A DNA stretch of 64,000 nucleotides, taken from RHKX01 sp963784885. GTDB lineage: Bacteria > Actinomycetota > Thermoleophilia > Solirubrobacterales > 70-9. Numbering within the stretch: the first letter of the stretch is position 1; every line of letters starts with the position of its first letter. The translations under genes and the position numbers were made by a program. Below, in pieces: positions 51,375 through 60,103 of the stretch. The notes beneath the pieces were generated by a model that was given only the letters and a program-made list of their open reading frames with translations, made no database searches and had not been told where the DNA came from. The DNA is taken from NCBI GenBank assembly GCA_963784885.1, contig CAWATA010000004.1, positions 620,001-684,000 of the forward strand. Direction: 5' to 3'.

Positions 51375-53006
51375 CTAAGCCTCCGTTCCCTCGGCTCGCT
51401 CGTCGTCCTCGGCGGCGTCCTCGGTCAGCTGCTCGGCCTCGGCCACGACCGCTTCCTCCTCGGCCTCCTCAGCAGCCACCTCCTCGACTGCGGCGGCGTC
51501 GGCGACGGCCTCCTCCGCGGCTTCGGCCTCGGCGGTGGCCTCGGGGTCCCCCTCGGCGGCGACGGCGTCCTCGAGCGCGACCTCGGCGATCGCCTCCTCG
51601 ACGACCTCTTCGACCGCCTCCTGGGCGGCCTCCGACTCGGCGAACACCTCCTCGGCGCGGGCGACGATCGGCCCGACCTCGTCATCGGGAGCGTCCGTCT
51701 GCGCGAGCAGGGCGATCTCGTCCTCGCTGAGCGGCGTCAGCACGGTGACCTGATGGGTCGAGAAGCGAGCGAGCGCCTGGTGGGTGGGCAGGCCGCAGTA
51801 GCGGGAGCTCGGCAGCGCGGCGTTGGGGCAGCGGCGGCCGGCGGACAGCACCGCCGAACAGCGGCCGTCGAAGGCCTCCTCCTCGCCCTCGAAGCCCTCC
51901 TCGTCATCGGCCTGTTCGGCGAACTCGCTCTCGCCGACGATGTCGACGCGCCAACCGGTCAGCTTCGCCGCCAGGCGGGCGTTCTGACCCTCGCGCCCGA
52001 TCGCCAGCGAGAGCTGGTCGTCGGGAACGATCACGGTCGCCTGGCGCTCCTCGTCGTCGACGAGGACCTCGCGGACGCGCGCCGGCGAGAGCGCCTTCGC
52101 CACGAACCGGGCGGGCTCCTCGTTGTAGGGAATGATGTCGATCTTCTCGCCGCGCAGCTCGGAGACGACCATCCGGACCCGGGAGCCGCGCGGGCCGACG
52201 CAGGCTCCGACCGGATCGACGCCGTCGGCGTGCGAGACGACCGCGATCTTCGAGCGGAAACCGGGCTCGCGGGCGACGCCCACGACCTCGACCAGCTCGT
52301 CGGCGATCTCGGGGACCTCGAGTGCGAACAGCTTCTTGATCAGCTCCGGGTCCTTGCGCGAGACGACGACGCTCGGGCCCTTGCCGTCGGCGTTGACCTC
52401 GGTGATGACGGCCTTGATCCGCATCCCGTGGTCGTAGCGCTCGCTGTAGATCTGCTCCGAGCGGGGCAGCAGCGCCTCGACGCGGTCGCGGAGCTGCACG
52501 AGCGTGTAGCGGTTGTCGGACTGCTGGATGATCCCGGTGATCAGCTCACCGACGCGGTCCTGGAACTCCTCGTACATCATCATCCGCTCGGCCTCGCGGA
52601 TCCGCTGCAGGACGACCTGCTTGGCGGTCTGGGCGGCGATCCGCCCGAAGTTGTCGGGGGTGACGTCGTGGGACTCGATCTGGTCCTCGTAGGGAGCGAG
52701 CAGCTCGGGGTCCAGCTCTGGGTCCTCGGGCTCCTTGAGCTGGCCGGTCTGGGGGTCGATCTCCGGCTCCTGCTCCTCGGCGGCCTCGGCGAGCAGCTTC
52801 TCCTCGAGCTCGGCCGGGAGGATCAGCTCGAAGACGCGGAAGTCGGCGGTCTCGCGATCGAGGTCGACGCGGGCGTACTTCGCGGCCCCCGGCTGCTTCT
52901 TGTAGGCCGACAGGAGGGCATCCTCGAGCGCAGCCATCAGAGTCTCGGAATCGAGCCCCTTCTCCTGCTCGAGGACCTTGATGGCATCGACGATCTCGCG
53001 GCTCAC
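51375..53006 (-). CDS. nusA: Transcription factor NusA with zinc-finger-like and acidic C-terminal extension
   Basis: 543 aa. N-terminal polymerase-binding domain with an acidic insert (about 68-112), S1 (YTLVQLRDRVEALLPRSEQ region on to about 205), and KH1-KH2 (GACVGPRGSRVRMVVSEL, LSLAIGREGQNARLAAKL). After residue 370 comes an extension: a likely zinc site RCSAV-x-x-AGRRC, SRYCG and THQ (Cys383, Cys393, Cys404, His409), then a 130-residue Ala/Glu tail. The finger resembles small C-x9-C-x10-C-x4-H modules of other bacterial proteins. GTG overlaps the rimP stop (GTGA). Confidence 0.96.
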   Translation of the reverse strand: MSREIVDAIKVLEQEKGLDSETLMAALEDALLSAYKKQPGAAKYARVDLDRETADFRVFELILPAELEEKLLAEAAEEQEPEIDPQTGQLKEPEDPELDPELLAPYEDQIESHDVTPDNFGRIAAQTAKQVVLQRIREAERMMMYEEFQDRVGELITGIIQQSDNRYTLVQLRDRVEALLPRSEQIYSERYDHGMRIKAVITEVNADGKGPSVVVSRKDPELIKKLFALEVPEIADELVEVVGVAREPGFRSKIAVVSHADGVDPVGACVGPRGSRVRMVVSELRGEKIDIIPYNEEPARFVAKALSPARVREVLVDDEERQATVIVPDDQLSLAIGREGQNARLAAKLTGWRVDIVGESEFAEQADDEEGFEGEEEAFDGRCSAVLSAGRRCPNAALPSSRYCGLPTHQALARFSTHQVTVLTPLSEDEIALLAQTDAPDDEVGPIVARAEEVFAESEAAQEAVEEVVEEAIAEVALEDAVAAEGDPEATAEAEAAEEAVADAAAVEEVAAEEAEEEAVVAEAEQLTEDAAEDDERAEGTEA

Positions 53007-53437
53007 GACTGTACCTCCGACAGCTCTGGGACAAGGTTCGAGCGGTTGATGAGATCGATCGGGATCTCGATCGTCTCCCCTGCGGACTCGATGCCGACCG
53101 CCTCCGCATCAGCGGCGGTCAGGCGTCCGGTGAAGTTCCTGCGCCCGTCGACCGGCTCCGACGTCTGGATCCGGGCCTCGTGGCCGACGAAGCGGGCGAA
53201 GTGCTCGGGCTTGACCAGGGGGCGGTCGAGGCCGGGCGAGGAGACCTCGAGGGCGAAGTCCCCGAGCAGGTCGCGGACCTGCACGGTCACGCGTTCGCAG
53301 AGCTCGAGGCCGACGCCGTCGGGATGGTCGATGAACAGCCGCAGGCTCTCGCGCGCCGGCGCCTGCACGGCGACCAGCTCGATCTCGGGATCGAGCTCGG
53401 CGATCTTCTCTGCGATCTCTGTTTCGCTGGGCTGCAT
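53003..53437 (-). CDS. rimP: Ribosome maturation factor RimP
   Basis: 144 aa, needed for 30S assembly. SLRLFIDHPDGVGLELCERVT and EVSSPGLDRPLVKPEHFARF are the family's two conserved blocks. First gene of rimP-nusA-infB. ATG with GGAAG upstream. A promoter and an intrinsic terminator lie in its leader. Confidence 0.95.
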   Translation of the reverse strand: MQPSETEIAEKIAELDPEIELVAVQAPARESLRLFIDHPDGVGLELCERVTVQVRDLLGDFALEVSSPGLDRPLVKPEHFARFVGHEARIQTSEPVDGRRNFTGRLTAADAEAVGIESAGETIEIPIDLINRSNLVPELSEVQS

Positions 53438-53482
53438 CGACTCTTCCTGGCTTCCTGGGTTGTCACCACGGTCCGATCAAGG

Positions 53483-53511
53483 CCGAAAAAAAGGCGGGCC
53501 GCAGGCCCACC
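53483..53511 (-). terminator. Intrinsic terminator in the rimP leader (possible attenuator)
   Basis: Minus strand: stem GGGCC (53504-53508) and GGCCC (53496-53500) around TGC, with flanking GG/CC pairs, then seven T residues (53486-53492). It lies between the promoter at 53551-53578 and the rimP ATG, about 45 bases before the start, so it would stop or gate the rimP-nusA-infB transcript. It could also terminate dtd read-through. Confidence 0.75.
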
Positions 53512-53550
53512 TCTCGCAACGGATTCGTATGCGGACAAAGGTGTACGCCG

Positions 53551-53578
53551 AGTATAGCCACCGCGATTCGGCGATCAA
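53551..53578 (-). promoter_or_regulatory. SigA-type promoter of rimP-nusA-infB
   Basis: Minus strand: -35 TTGATC (53573-53578), 16-base spacer, -10 TATACT (53551-53556). The best two-box promoter in the window. The transcript would start near 53544 and carry a leader of about 105 bases that contains the terminator. Confidence 0.7.
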
Positions 53579-53614
53579 GCGCGATTTCACGCGCCTGCAG
53601 GCGCCGGGCCCGGC

Positions 53615-54031
53615 TCAGACCTCGATCATCAGGGTCACCGGCCCGTCGTTGACCAGCTCGACCTCCATCCGGGCGCCGAACTCCCCCCGCTCGGCTCCGA
53701 GCAGCTCGCAAACCAGCTCGTAGAGCGGCTCCGCGACCTCCGGAGCCGCGGCGCCGGTGAAGCTCGGGCGATTGCCCTTGCGGACGTCGCCGTACAGCGT
53801 GAACTGGCTGACGCAGAGGATCCCGCGGTCGCCCAGCGGCTCCGACATCCGCCCCTCGGAATCCTCGAAGATCCGCAGCGCCGCCACCTTCCGCGCGATC
53901 CTGCGGGCCTCCGGCTCTCCGTCGCCCGGCGCGATGCCGAGCAGGACCAGTAGCCCGGGCCCGATCGCTCCGGCGGTCCGGCCGTCGACCCGCACGGACG
54001 CCGAGGCGACGCGCTGAACGAGCGCCCGCAC
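53615..54031 (-). CDS. dtd: D-aminoacyl-tRNA deacylase
   Basis: 138 aa. Removes D-amino acids and Gly from mischarged tRNA. RALVQRVASASVRVDG, the catalytic-pocket SQFTLYGDVRKGNRPSF and the cis Gly-Pro loop VNDGPVTL are all present. GTG start 3 bases after the TPR gene ends. Cytoplasmic homodimer. Confidence 0.96.
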   Translation of the reverse strand: MRALVQRVASASVRVDGRTAGAIGPGLLVLLGIAPGDGEPEARRIARKVAALRIFEDSEGRMSEPLGDRGILCVSQFTLYGDVRKGNRPSFTGAAAPEVAEPLYELVCELLGAERGEFGARMEVELVNDGPVTLMIEV

Positions 54032-54034
54032 GCC

Positions 54035-54400
54035 TCAGGAGGCGCGCAGGCGCCGGCGGTAGATCCGGTAATCCTCGCGCTCGGGCCTCAGGTTCGCGGC
54101 GATCGCGAGGTGGCGGCGGGCGTCCTCGGAGCGGCCGCTCAGGTCGAGCGCCCGGCCGAGGCAGAACTGCGCGAAGTCGTTCGTCGGGTACTGCTCGACG
54201 ACCGCCTCGAACTCAGCCGCGGCCTCCTCGAACCGGCGCGATCGGAACAGCGCCCGGCCGAGCGCCTCGCGCACCGACGACTTCTCCGGCTCGCGCGAGG
54301 CCACCTTGCCGAGCGGCACCGTCGCCGCCGCGAAGTCGCCGCGCTCGAGCAGCTCGATGCCACGCGTGTACAGCGTGTAGGTGTCCTCGTTCTCGGCCAT
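54035..54400 (-). CDS. Small TPR-repeat protein
   Basis: 121 aa made of about three tetratricopeptide repeats (YTRGIELLERGDFAAATVPLGKV, ALGRALFRSRRFEEAAAEFEAV, CLGRALDLSGRSEDARRHLAIA). No signal peptide or enzyme domain; a protein-interaction scaffold of unknown partner. Cotranscribed with dtd. ATG with TAAACT 7 bases upstream. Confidence 0.85.
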   Translation of the reverse strand: MAENEDTYTLYTRGIELLERGDFAAATVPLGKVASREPEKSSVREALGRALFRSRRFEEAAAEFEAVVEQYPTNDFAQFCLGRALDLSGRSEDARRHLAIAANLRPEREDYRIYRRRLRAS

Positions 54401-54407
54401 GAATCCG

Positions 54408-54413
54408 AGTTTA
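54408..54413 (-). promoter_or_regulatory. Leaderless-type -10 (TAAACT) of the TPR-dtd unit
   Basis: Minus-strand TAAACT, 7 bases before the ATG at 54400. Confidence 0.5.
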
Positions 54414-54468
54414 CGGACCGTGTCGAGGGCCCAATCGGACCGCTGCCGACCGCTGCCGCCGGAGTCAC

Positions 54469-55461
54469 CTAGTACACGATCGCGAGCGCCAGGTAGTAGC
54501 CGGCGACGATCGTGAACAGAACCGCGTCGAGGCGGTCGAGCAGGCCCCCGTGGGGGCCGAGCATGCGACCCGTGTCCTTGACGTCGAGGTCGCGCTTAAC
54601 GGCCGACTCGAAGAGGTCGCCGAGGGGGGCGAGGATCGCGATGCAGAAGCCGAAGAGGAGGGCCTGCGGCCCGGTCAGCCAGTCCTGGTAGAGGCCGGCG
54701 AGCCAGAAGCCCAGGACGCCGCCGAGGATGCCGATGAGCAGGCCCTCGATCGTCTTGTTCGGCGAGACCTGGGGGGCGAGTGGGCGCTGACCGAACATCC
54801 GGCCGCCGAGGTAGGCGAACGTGTCGGTGAAGAAGGTGGCGACGAGGACGTCGACGAGGAGCGCGCCGCCGTGCAGCGGCAGCTCGCGGAGCAGGACCGC
54901 GTGCGCGAACGGGAGGGCGATCCAGACCAGCGCGAGGGTCGTGACCGCCATCGACCAGGTCACGTTCGAAAGCGACGGCCGGGCCAGGGCGAAGACGAGC
55001 ATCACCGGGATCGTCGCGACGAGGGCGAGGAGGATCTGAAAGGAGGAGCCGAAGTAGGCGGCGGCGATCATCCCGAGGGCGCCGAGGAACGCCGCGGCCT
55101 CGAACGGGCGCGCGCGGGCGGTCATCCGGAACAGCTCGATCTGCGTGCTCCATGCGAGGCCGACCATCGCGACGGCGAACACCGGCCCGCCGAGCGCGAC
55201 GATGACGACGGCGAAGATGATCCACGGGATCGCCCAGAGGATCCGCGCCATCGTCTCCGAGCGGCGCCCACCGCGCCGGCGACTGAGTCCTCCGCCCCGT
55301 CGGCGCCGCTGGGGCTCCGCTGCGGCCGCCTCCGACCCGGCGGCCGGGCCCTGCTCGTCGGTCTCCGAGCGGTCCGGCTCCTGGTCGAGCGCGAACGGCG
55401 AGATCTCCGCCGGGCCTTCCCGCCGCGGCCGCGACGAACCTGGTCGAGGGGGAAAGTCCAT
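54469..55461 (-). CDS. cdsA: Phosphatidate cytidylyltransferase
   Basis: 330 aa. Makes CDP-diacylglycerol. A soluble Arg/Pro-rich N-terminus of about 70 residues precedes eight or so membrane helices. The signature is complete: SAVKRDLDVKDTGRMLGPHGG then LLDRLDAVL. ATG at 55461 is chosen over a longer frame because TAGGCT lies 7 bases upstream. uppS, frr, pyrH, tsf and rpsB follow upstream in the standard order. Confidence 0.95.
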   Translation of the reverse strand: MDFPPRPGSSRPRREGPAEISPFALDQEPDRSETDEQGPAAGSEAAAAEPQRRRRGGGLSRRRGGRRSETMARILWAIPWIIFAVVIVALGGPVFAVAMVGLAWSTQIELFRMTARARPFEAAAFLGALGMIAAAYFGSSFQILLALVATIPVMLVFALARPSLSNVTWSMAVTTLALVWIALPFAHAVLLRELPLHGGALLVDVLVATFFTDTFAYLGGRMFGQRPLAPQVSPNKTIEGLLIGILGGVLGFWLAGLYQDWLTGPQALLFGFCIAILAPLGDLFESAVKRDLDVKDTGRMLGPHGGLLDRLDAVLFTIVAGYYLALAIVY

Positions 55462-55468
55462 CCCCGCG

Positions 55469-55474
55469 AGCCTA
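55469..55474 (-). promoter_or_regulatory. Leaderless-type -10 (TAGGCT) of cdsA
   Basis: Minus-strand TAGGCT, 7 bases before the ATG at 55461, in the 96-base gap after uppS. Confidence 0.5.
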
Positions 55475-55557
55475 CCCGCGCCCCACGGATGGACGGCGCG
55501 GCATCGTCCTCGCTGCAAGGCCCCCCGCCGTCCGGGCGCCTCCGTCGCCCGGTCCGC

Positions 55558-56250
55558 TTACTCCCTCGCTCCGAACCGGCGCTGCCGCGACGCGTACTCG
55601 CGCAGCGCCGCCTCGAGCTCGGCGCGGTCGAAGTCGGGCCAGAGGACTTCGCTGAAGAGGAACTCCGAATAGGCGCTCTGCCAGAGCAAGAAGTTCGACA
55701 GCCGCTTCTCGCCGCTGGTCCGGATCACGAGATCCGGGTCGCTCAGCTCCGGTGCGTAGAGCAGCTTCGCGAAGGCCTCTTCCCCACCGCCCTCGTAGCG
55801 CTCGGCGGCATCGAGGATCTCCGCTCGCCCGCCGTAGTTGAAGGCGACGAACAACATCAGCCGCGTGTTCGCCGCGGTTTCGGCCTCGGCCCAGTCCATC
55901 TGCTCGAGCAGCGAGCCGGAGACGCCGCGGCGGCTGCCGACGAACCGCATCCGCACTCCCTCGGCGTCGAGCTCCGGAGTCTCGGAGACGATCAGCTCGG
56001 CGAACATCTCCATCAGCCCGGCGACCTCGTCGCTGGGCCGGGACCAGTTCTCGGTCGAGAACGCGTAGACGGTGAGCTCGCGGATGCCGACGGCGACCGC
56101 GTCCTTGACGGTCTGCTTCATCGTCTTGGCGCCGCGCCGGTGCCCCTCGAGGACCGGCAGGCCACGCTCGGTGGCCCAGCGCCCGTTGCCGTCCATGATG
56201 ATCGCGACTCGGGTTGCGCCGGCGGCGCCGGAAGGCTCCGAGTCCGTCAC
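55558..56250 (-). CDS. uppS: Undecaprenyl diphosphate synthase
   Basis: 230 aa cis-prenyltransferase that makes the lipid carrier for wall synthesis. AIIMDGNGRWA with the catalytic Asp, GHRRGAKTMKQ, YAFSTENWSRP, and RTSGEKRLSNFLLWQSAYSE are all conserved. GTG start overlaps the frr TAG by one base (TAGTG). Confidence 0.97.
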   Translation of the reverse strand: MTDSEPSGAAGATRVAIIMDGNGRWATERGLPVLEGHRRGAKTMKQTVKDAVAVGIRELTVYAFSTENWSRPSDEVAGLMEMFAELIVSETPELDAEGVRMRFVGSRRGVSGSLLEQMDWAEAETAANTRLMLFVAFNYGGRAEILDAAERYEGGGEEAFAKLLYAPELSDPDLVIRTSGEKRLSNFLLWQSAYSEFLFSEVLWPDFDRAELEAALREYASRQRRFGARE

Positions 56251-56816
56251 TAGACGGTCAGGATCTCCTCTTCCTTGCCCTTGACGAGCGCATCGATCTC
56301 GCCGGTCGCCCCGTCGGTGAGCTTCTGCAGCTCCGCCTCGGCGCGGTGCTCCTCGTCTTCGCCGACGTCGCCGTCCTTCTTCATCTCGCGCATGTCGCTC
56401 ATGACGTCGCGGCGCACGTTGCGGATCGCGACCCGGCCTTCCTCGGCGACACCGTGGATGACCTTGACCATCTCGCGGCGGCGCTCCTCGGTCATCTCGG
56501 GGATCTGCATGCGGATGACGTTGCCGTCGTTGTTCGGCGTCAAGCCGACGTCGGATTCGTTGATCGCCTTTTCGATCGCGCTCAGCGCGCCCTTGTCGTA
56601 GGGGGTGACCGTCAGCAGCCTGGCGTCGGCGGCGGCGATGTTGGAGAGCTGGTTGAGGGGCGTCTCGACTCCGTAGTAGTCGACGATGATCCGATCGAGC
56701 AGATGTGGCGAGGCGCGTCCGGTGCGGACTGTTGCGAGCTCGTTGCGGGTCGAGTCGACGGACTTCGTCATCCGCTCCCCGGCGTCGGCCAGCAGCTCGT
56801 CGATCAGCTCGTTCAA
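56250..56816 (-). CDS. frr: Ribosome recycling factor
   Basis: 188 aa. Splits post-termination ribosomes with EF-G. VRTGRASPHLLDRIIVDYYG, PLNQLSNI and NDGNVIRMQIPEMTEERR are typical. TTG start overlapping the pyrH stop (TTGA), with GAGGAG 8 bases upstream, so this rare start is well supported. Confidence 0.97.
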   Translation of the reverse strand: MNELIDELLADAGERMTKSVDSTRNELATVRTGRASPHLLDRIIVDYYGVETPLNQLSNIAAADARLLTVTPYDKGALSAIEKAINESDVGLTPNNDGNVIRMQIPEMTEERRREMVKVIHGVAEEGRVAIRNVRRDVMSDMREMKKDGDVGEDEEHRAEAELQKLTDGATGEIDALVKGKEEEILTV

Positions 56817-57568
56817 GACCCTTGCTCCTCTCGATTCGATGACACGACGGTGCCGACCCGCTCTCCGCGGACGATCCTATCTATGTTCGATTCGTCCGCC
56901 ATGTTGAAGACGTGGATCGGCAGGTCGTTGTCCATGCAGAGCGACAGCGCGGTCGAATCCATCACCCGCAGGCCGCGCTCGATCGCCTCCCGGTGGGTGA
57001 TCGCCGGCAGGAACTCCGCGTCCGGCACCTCGGCGGGATCGGCGTCGAAGACTCCCTCCACCCCGTGCTTCGCCATCAGGATCGCCTCGGCATGGATCTC
57101 GAGGGCGCGGAGCGAGGCCGCAGTGTCGGTGGTGAAGAACGGGTTGCCGGTGCCGGCGGCGAAGATCACGACCCTGCCCTTCTCGAGGTGGCGCATCGCG
57201 CGGCGCCGGATGTAGGGCTCGGCGACCTCGCTGACCTCGATCGCGGACATGACCCGGGTGTCGGTCCCCTGCTTTTCGAGCGCGTCCTGGAGCGTCAGCG
57301 CGTTGAGCACGGTCGCGAGCATCCCCATGTAGTCGGCCGTCGCCCGGTCCATCCCGGCTGCGGCGCCTTGCAGGCCCCGGTAGATGTTGCCGGCGCCGAC
57401 GACGATCGCGATCTCGACCCCGCTGCCCCGGACGTGGGTGACCTGGTCGGCGATCCGCAGGACCCGTTCGTGGTCGGTGCCGTACTCGAGCTCGCCCATC
57501 AGGGCCTCGCCCGAGAGCTTCAGCATGATCCGGTCGAAGACCCGGCTGCTTCCTTCCGAGGAGTCCAT
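56813..57568 (-). CDS. pyrH: UMP kinase
   Basis: 251 aa hexameric amino-acid-kinase-fold UMP kinase. RIMLKLSGEALMG, VVGAGNIYRGLQGA, MLATVLNALTLQDALE, and AAGTGNPFFTTDTAASLRA are family motifs. ATG at 57568, 16 bases after tsf. Confidence 0.97.
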   Translation of the reverse strand: MDSSEGSSRVFDRIMLKLSGEALMGELEYGTDHERVLRIADQVTHVRGSGVEIAIVVGAGNIYRGLQGAAAGMDRATADYMGMLATVLNALTLQDALEKQGTDTRVMSAIEVSEVAEPYIRRRAMRHLEKGRVVIFAAGTGNPFFTTDTAASLRALEIHAEAILMAKHGVEGVFDADPAEVPDAEFLPAITHREAIERGLRVMDSTALSLCMDNDLPIHVFNMADESNIDRIVRGERVGTVVSSNREEQGS

Positions 57569-57584
57569 CTTCGGAGCCGGCCGG

Positions 57585-58192
<608 letters not shown>

Positions 58193-58196
<4 letters not shown>

Positions 58197-59281
58197 TTGT
58201 CACCGCCTTCGCTCGCGCCACTGGCGGCGGGCGCGGTCTCGTCCGCTGCTTCCGCGGTCGCCTCCTCGGCGGCCGGAGCGGCTGCCGTGGCCTCGTCAGC
58301 CGCGGCGGGCGGCTCCGGCGCTGCCTCGGCCTCGGGCTCGGGCGGCGGGGCGGGGGCCGCGGCGGGCTCCGGCTTCGCGGCCGGCGCTGCCGGAGCGGCT
58401 GCCGCCTCGGGCTTCGCCGCCGGGGCGGACGCGCCCTCCTGCTTGGCGGCGGCCTCCGCTTCCGCCTTCGCAGCGGCCTCGGCGGCCTTCCGCGCCTCTT
58501 CCTCCTCGCGCTTGCGGCGCTGCTCCTCCTCGCGCTTCTTCCGCTCCTCCTCCTCGCGCTTGCGCCGGGCCTCCTCGGCCTGCTGGTAGGCGGTGGCGGA
58601 GCTCAGGATCGCCTCGCCGAGCGTGCTCATGATCCGCTCGCAGGAGCGGATCGCGTCGTCGTTGCCCGGGATCACGTACTCGACCGGGCGCGGATTGCAG
58701 TTGGTGTCGACGAGCGCGACGATCGGGATCCCGAGGCGGGTCGCCTCGTTGACCGCGATCTCCTCGGCATTGAGGTCGATCACGAAGATCGCATCGGGCG
58801 GGCGCTGCATGTCACGGACGCCGCCGAGGTTGAACTCGAGCTTCCGCAGCTCGGCCTCGCGGGCCATCCGCTCCTTGGTCGGCAGCAGCGCGAGCTGGCC
58901 GCCGGTCTCGAGCTCGCTGAGCTCATGCAGGCGCTTGATCCGCTTCGAGATCGTCTGGAAGTTGGTCAGCAGCCCGCCGAGCCAGCGGCGGCTGACGAAG
59001 GGCATACCGGTCTTCTCGGCCCACTCCTCGATCGTGTCGCGGGCCTGCTTCTTGGTTCCGACGAAGAGGATCTTGCCGCCGCGGCCGGCGACGTCGGCGC
59101 AGAAGTCGCGGGCCTTACCCAGCAGCTCCTCCGTCTGGAGCAGGTCGATGATGTGGATCCCGTCGCGCTCGCCGTGGATGTAGCGGCGCATCGCCGGGTC
59201 CCAGCGCCGGGTCTGGTGCCCGAAGTGGACGCCGGCTTCAAGCAGCTGCTTGATGCCGATGTCGGCATTGGAGTCGGTCAT
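58193..59281 (-). CDS. rpsB: 30S ribosomal protein S2 with long C-terminal extension
   Basis: 362 aa, about 120 longer than usual. Residues 1-232 are normal S2 (LLEAGVHFGHQTRRWDPAM, FVSRRWLGGLLTNFQTI, PDAIFVIDL). Residues 237-282 form a Lys/Arg/Glu-Ala single helix or coiled coil (EEARRKREEEERKKREEEQ), and 283-362 are Ala/Pro/Glu-rich and probably disordered. The tail is acidic overall at the end. Cotranscribed with tsf. ATG at 59281. Confidence 0.96.
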
Positions 59282-59356
59282 TGAGTTGTCCCTTGTTCGT
59301 CTGAGATTCCGGCCGGGCGGGCGTCGCGGGGACCCGGAACGTGCCGGGCAGGGCCC

Positions 59357-59376
59357 GCGATCGCTCTCGCGACCGC
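59357..59376 (-). promoter_or_regulatory. Stem-loop in rpsB leader
   Basis: Minus strand: GCGGTCGC-GAGA-GCGATCGC, an 8-base stem closed by a GNRA tetraloop, about 20 bases into the predicted leader. A candidate S2 autoregulatory element; it has no T-run. Confidence 0.35.
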
Positions 59377-59391
59377 TTGATTGGGCCTGCG

Positions 59392-59397
59392 AGTCTA
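59392..59397 (-). promoter_or_regulatory. Likely -10 (TAGACT) of rpsB-tsf
   Basis: Minus-strand TAGACT gives a leader of about 105 bases before the rpsB ATG. No clear -35. The rest of the 138-base gap after the pseudouridine synthase gene shows only GC-rich repeats. Confidence 0.4.
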
Positions 59398-59419
59398 GAT
59401 CAACCGCCGCCGCGGGCGC

Positions 59420-60103
59420 TCAGCGCTTCCGGGCCTCCTCCAGCGCGTTCGCGAGGTCGGTGGGCAGGGCGCTGCGGAACTCGAGCGGACCGTCGCCGAA
59501 CGGATGCTCGAAGGCGAGCATGGCCGAGTGCAGGAACTGCCGCTCGAGTCCGTAGCGGCGCCCCGAGCCGTACTGGGGATCGCCGACGACGGCATTGCCG
59601 ATCGCCTGCAGGTGAGCTCGGATCTGGTGGGTCCGCCCGGTCTCCAGCCGGACCTCGAGCAGCGCCTCGCGCGGCAGCCGTTCGACGACCTCGAAGTGGG
59701 TCACCGCGGGCCGCGGATGGCGACCGCCGACCACGACGCGCTCCGGGGAGCGGTGGTCACGGCCGAGCGGGGCATCGACCGTTCCGGTCCGCGACGAGGG
59801 GCAGCCCTCGACGAGGGCGAGGTACTGGCGGGTGACCGACCGCTCGGCGATCATCGCGCTCAGCGCCTTGTGGGCCGCGGGCGTCCGGGCGACGACGAGT
59901 AGGCCCGAGGTACCCCGATCGAGCCGGTGGACGATGCCCGGCCTGCCCGGATCCTCGCCACCGCCGAGCAGCTCGCCGAGCTCCTCGACGAGCGAGAGCT
60001 CGGGGTTGCCCGGCGCGCGATGGACCAGCAGTCCGGCGGGCTTGTCGATCACGGCGAGGTGCTCGTCGCTCCAGGCGACGAGGGGCCGGTCCGCGTCGCT
60101 CAC
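59420..60103 (-). CDS. RluA-family pseudouridine synthase without S4 domain
   Basis: 227 aa. Catalytic motif HRLDRGTSGLLVVA with Asp62; KPAGLLVHRA, TRQYLALVEG, and RTHQIRAHL are RluA/RluC/RluD motifs. The usual N-terminal S4 RNA-binding domain (about 70-80 residues) is absent: the protein opens directly with the catalytic fold (LVAWSDEHLAVIDKP). Its target, rRNA or tRNA, is uncertain. GTG overlaps the lspA stop (GTGA). The lspA-rluD pairing is conserved in Gram-positives. Confidence 0.9.
   Translation of the reverse strand: MSDADRPLVAWSDEHLAVIDKPAGLLVHRAPGNPELSLVEELGELLGGGEDPGRPGIVHRLDRGTSGLLVVARTPAAHKALSAMIAERSVTRQYLALVEGCPSSRTGTVDAPLGRDHRSPERVVVGGRHPRPAVTHFEVVERLPREALLEVRLETGRTHQIRAHLQAIGNAVVGDPQYGSGRRYGLERQFLHSAMLAFEHPFGDGPLEFRSALPTDLANALEEARKR

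Noticed and set aside
53287..53538. Possible leader peptide starting with TTG in the rimP leader
   Set aside because: The frame does not stop in the leader but runs on through rimP in another frame, has no regulatory codon run and no ribosome site.
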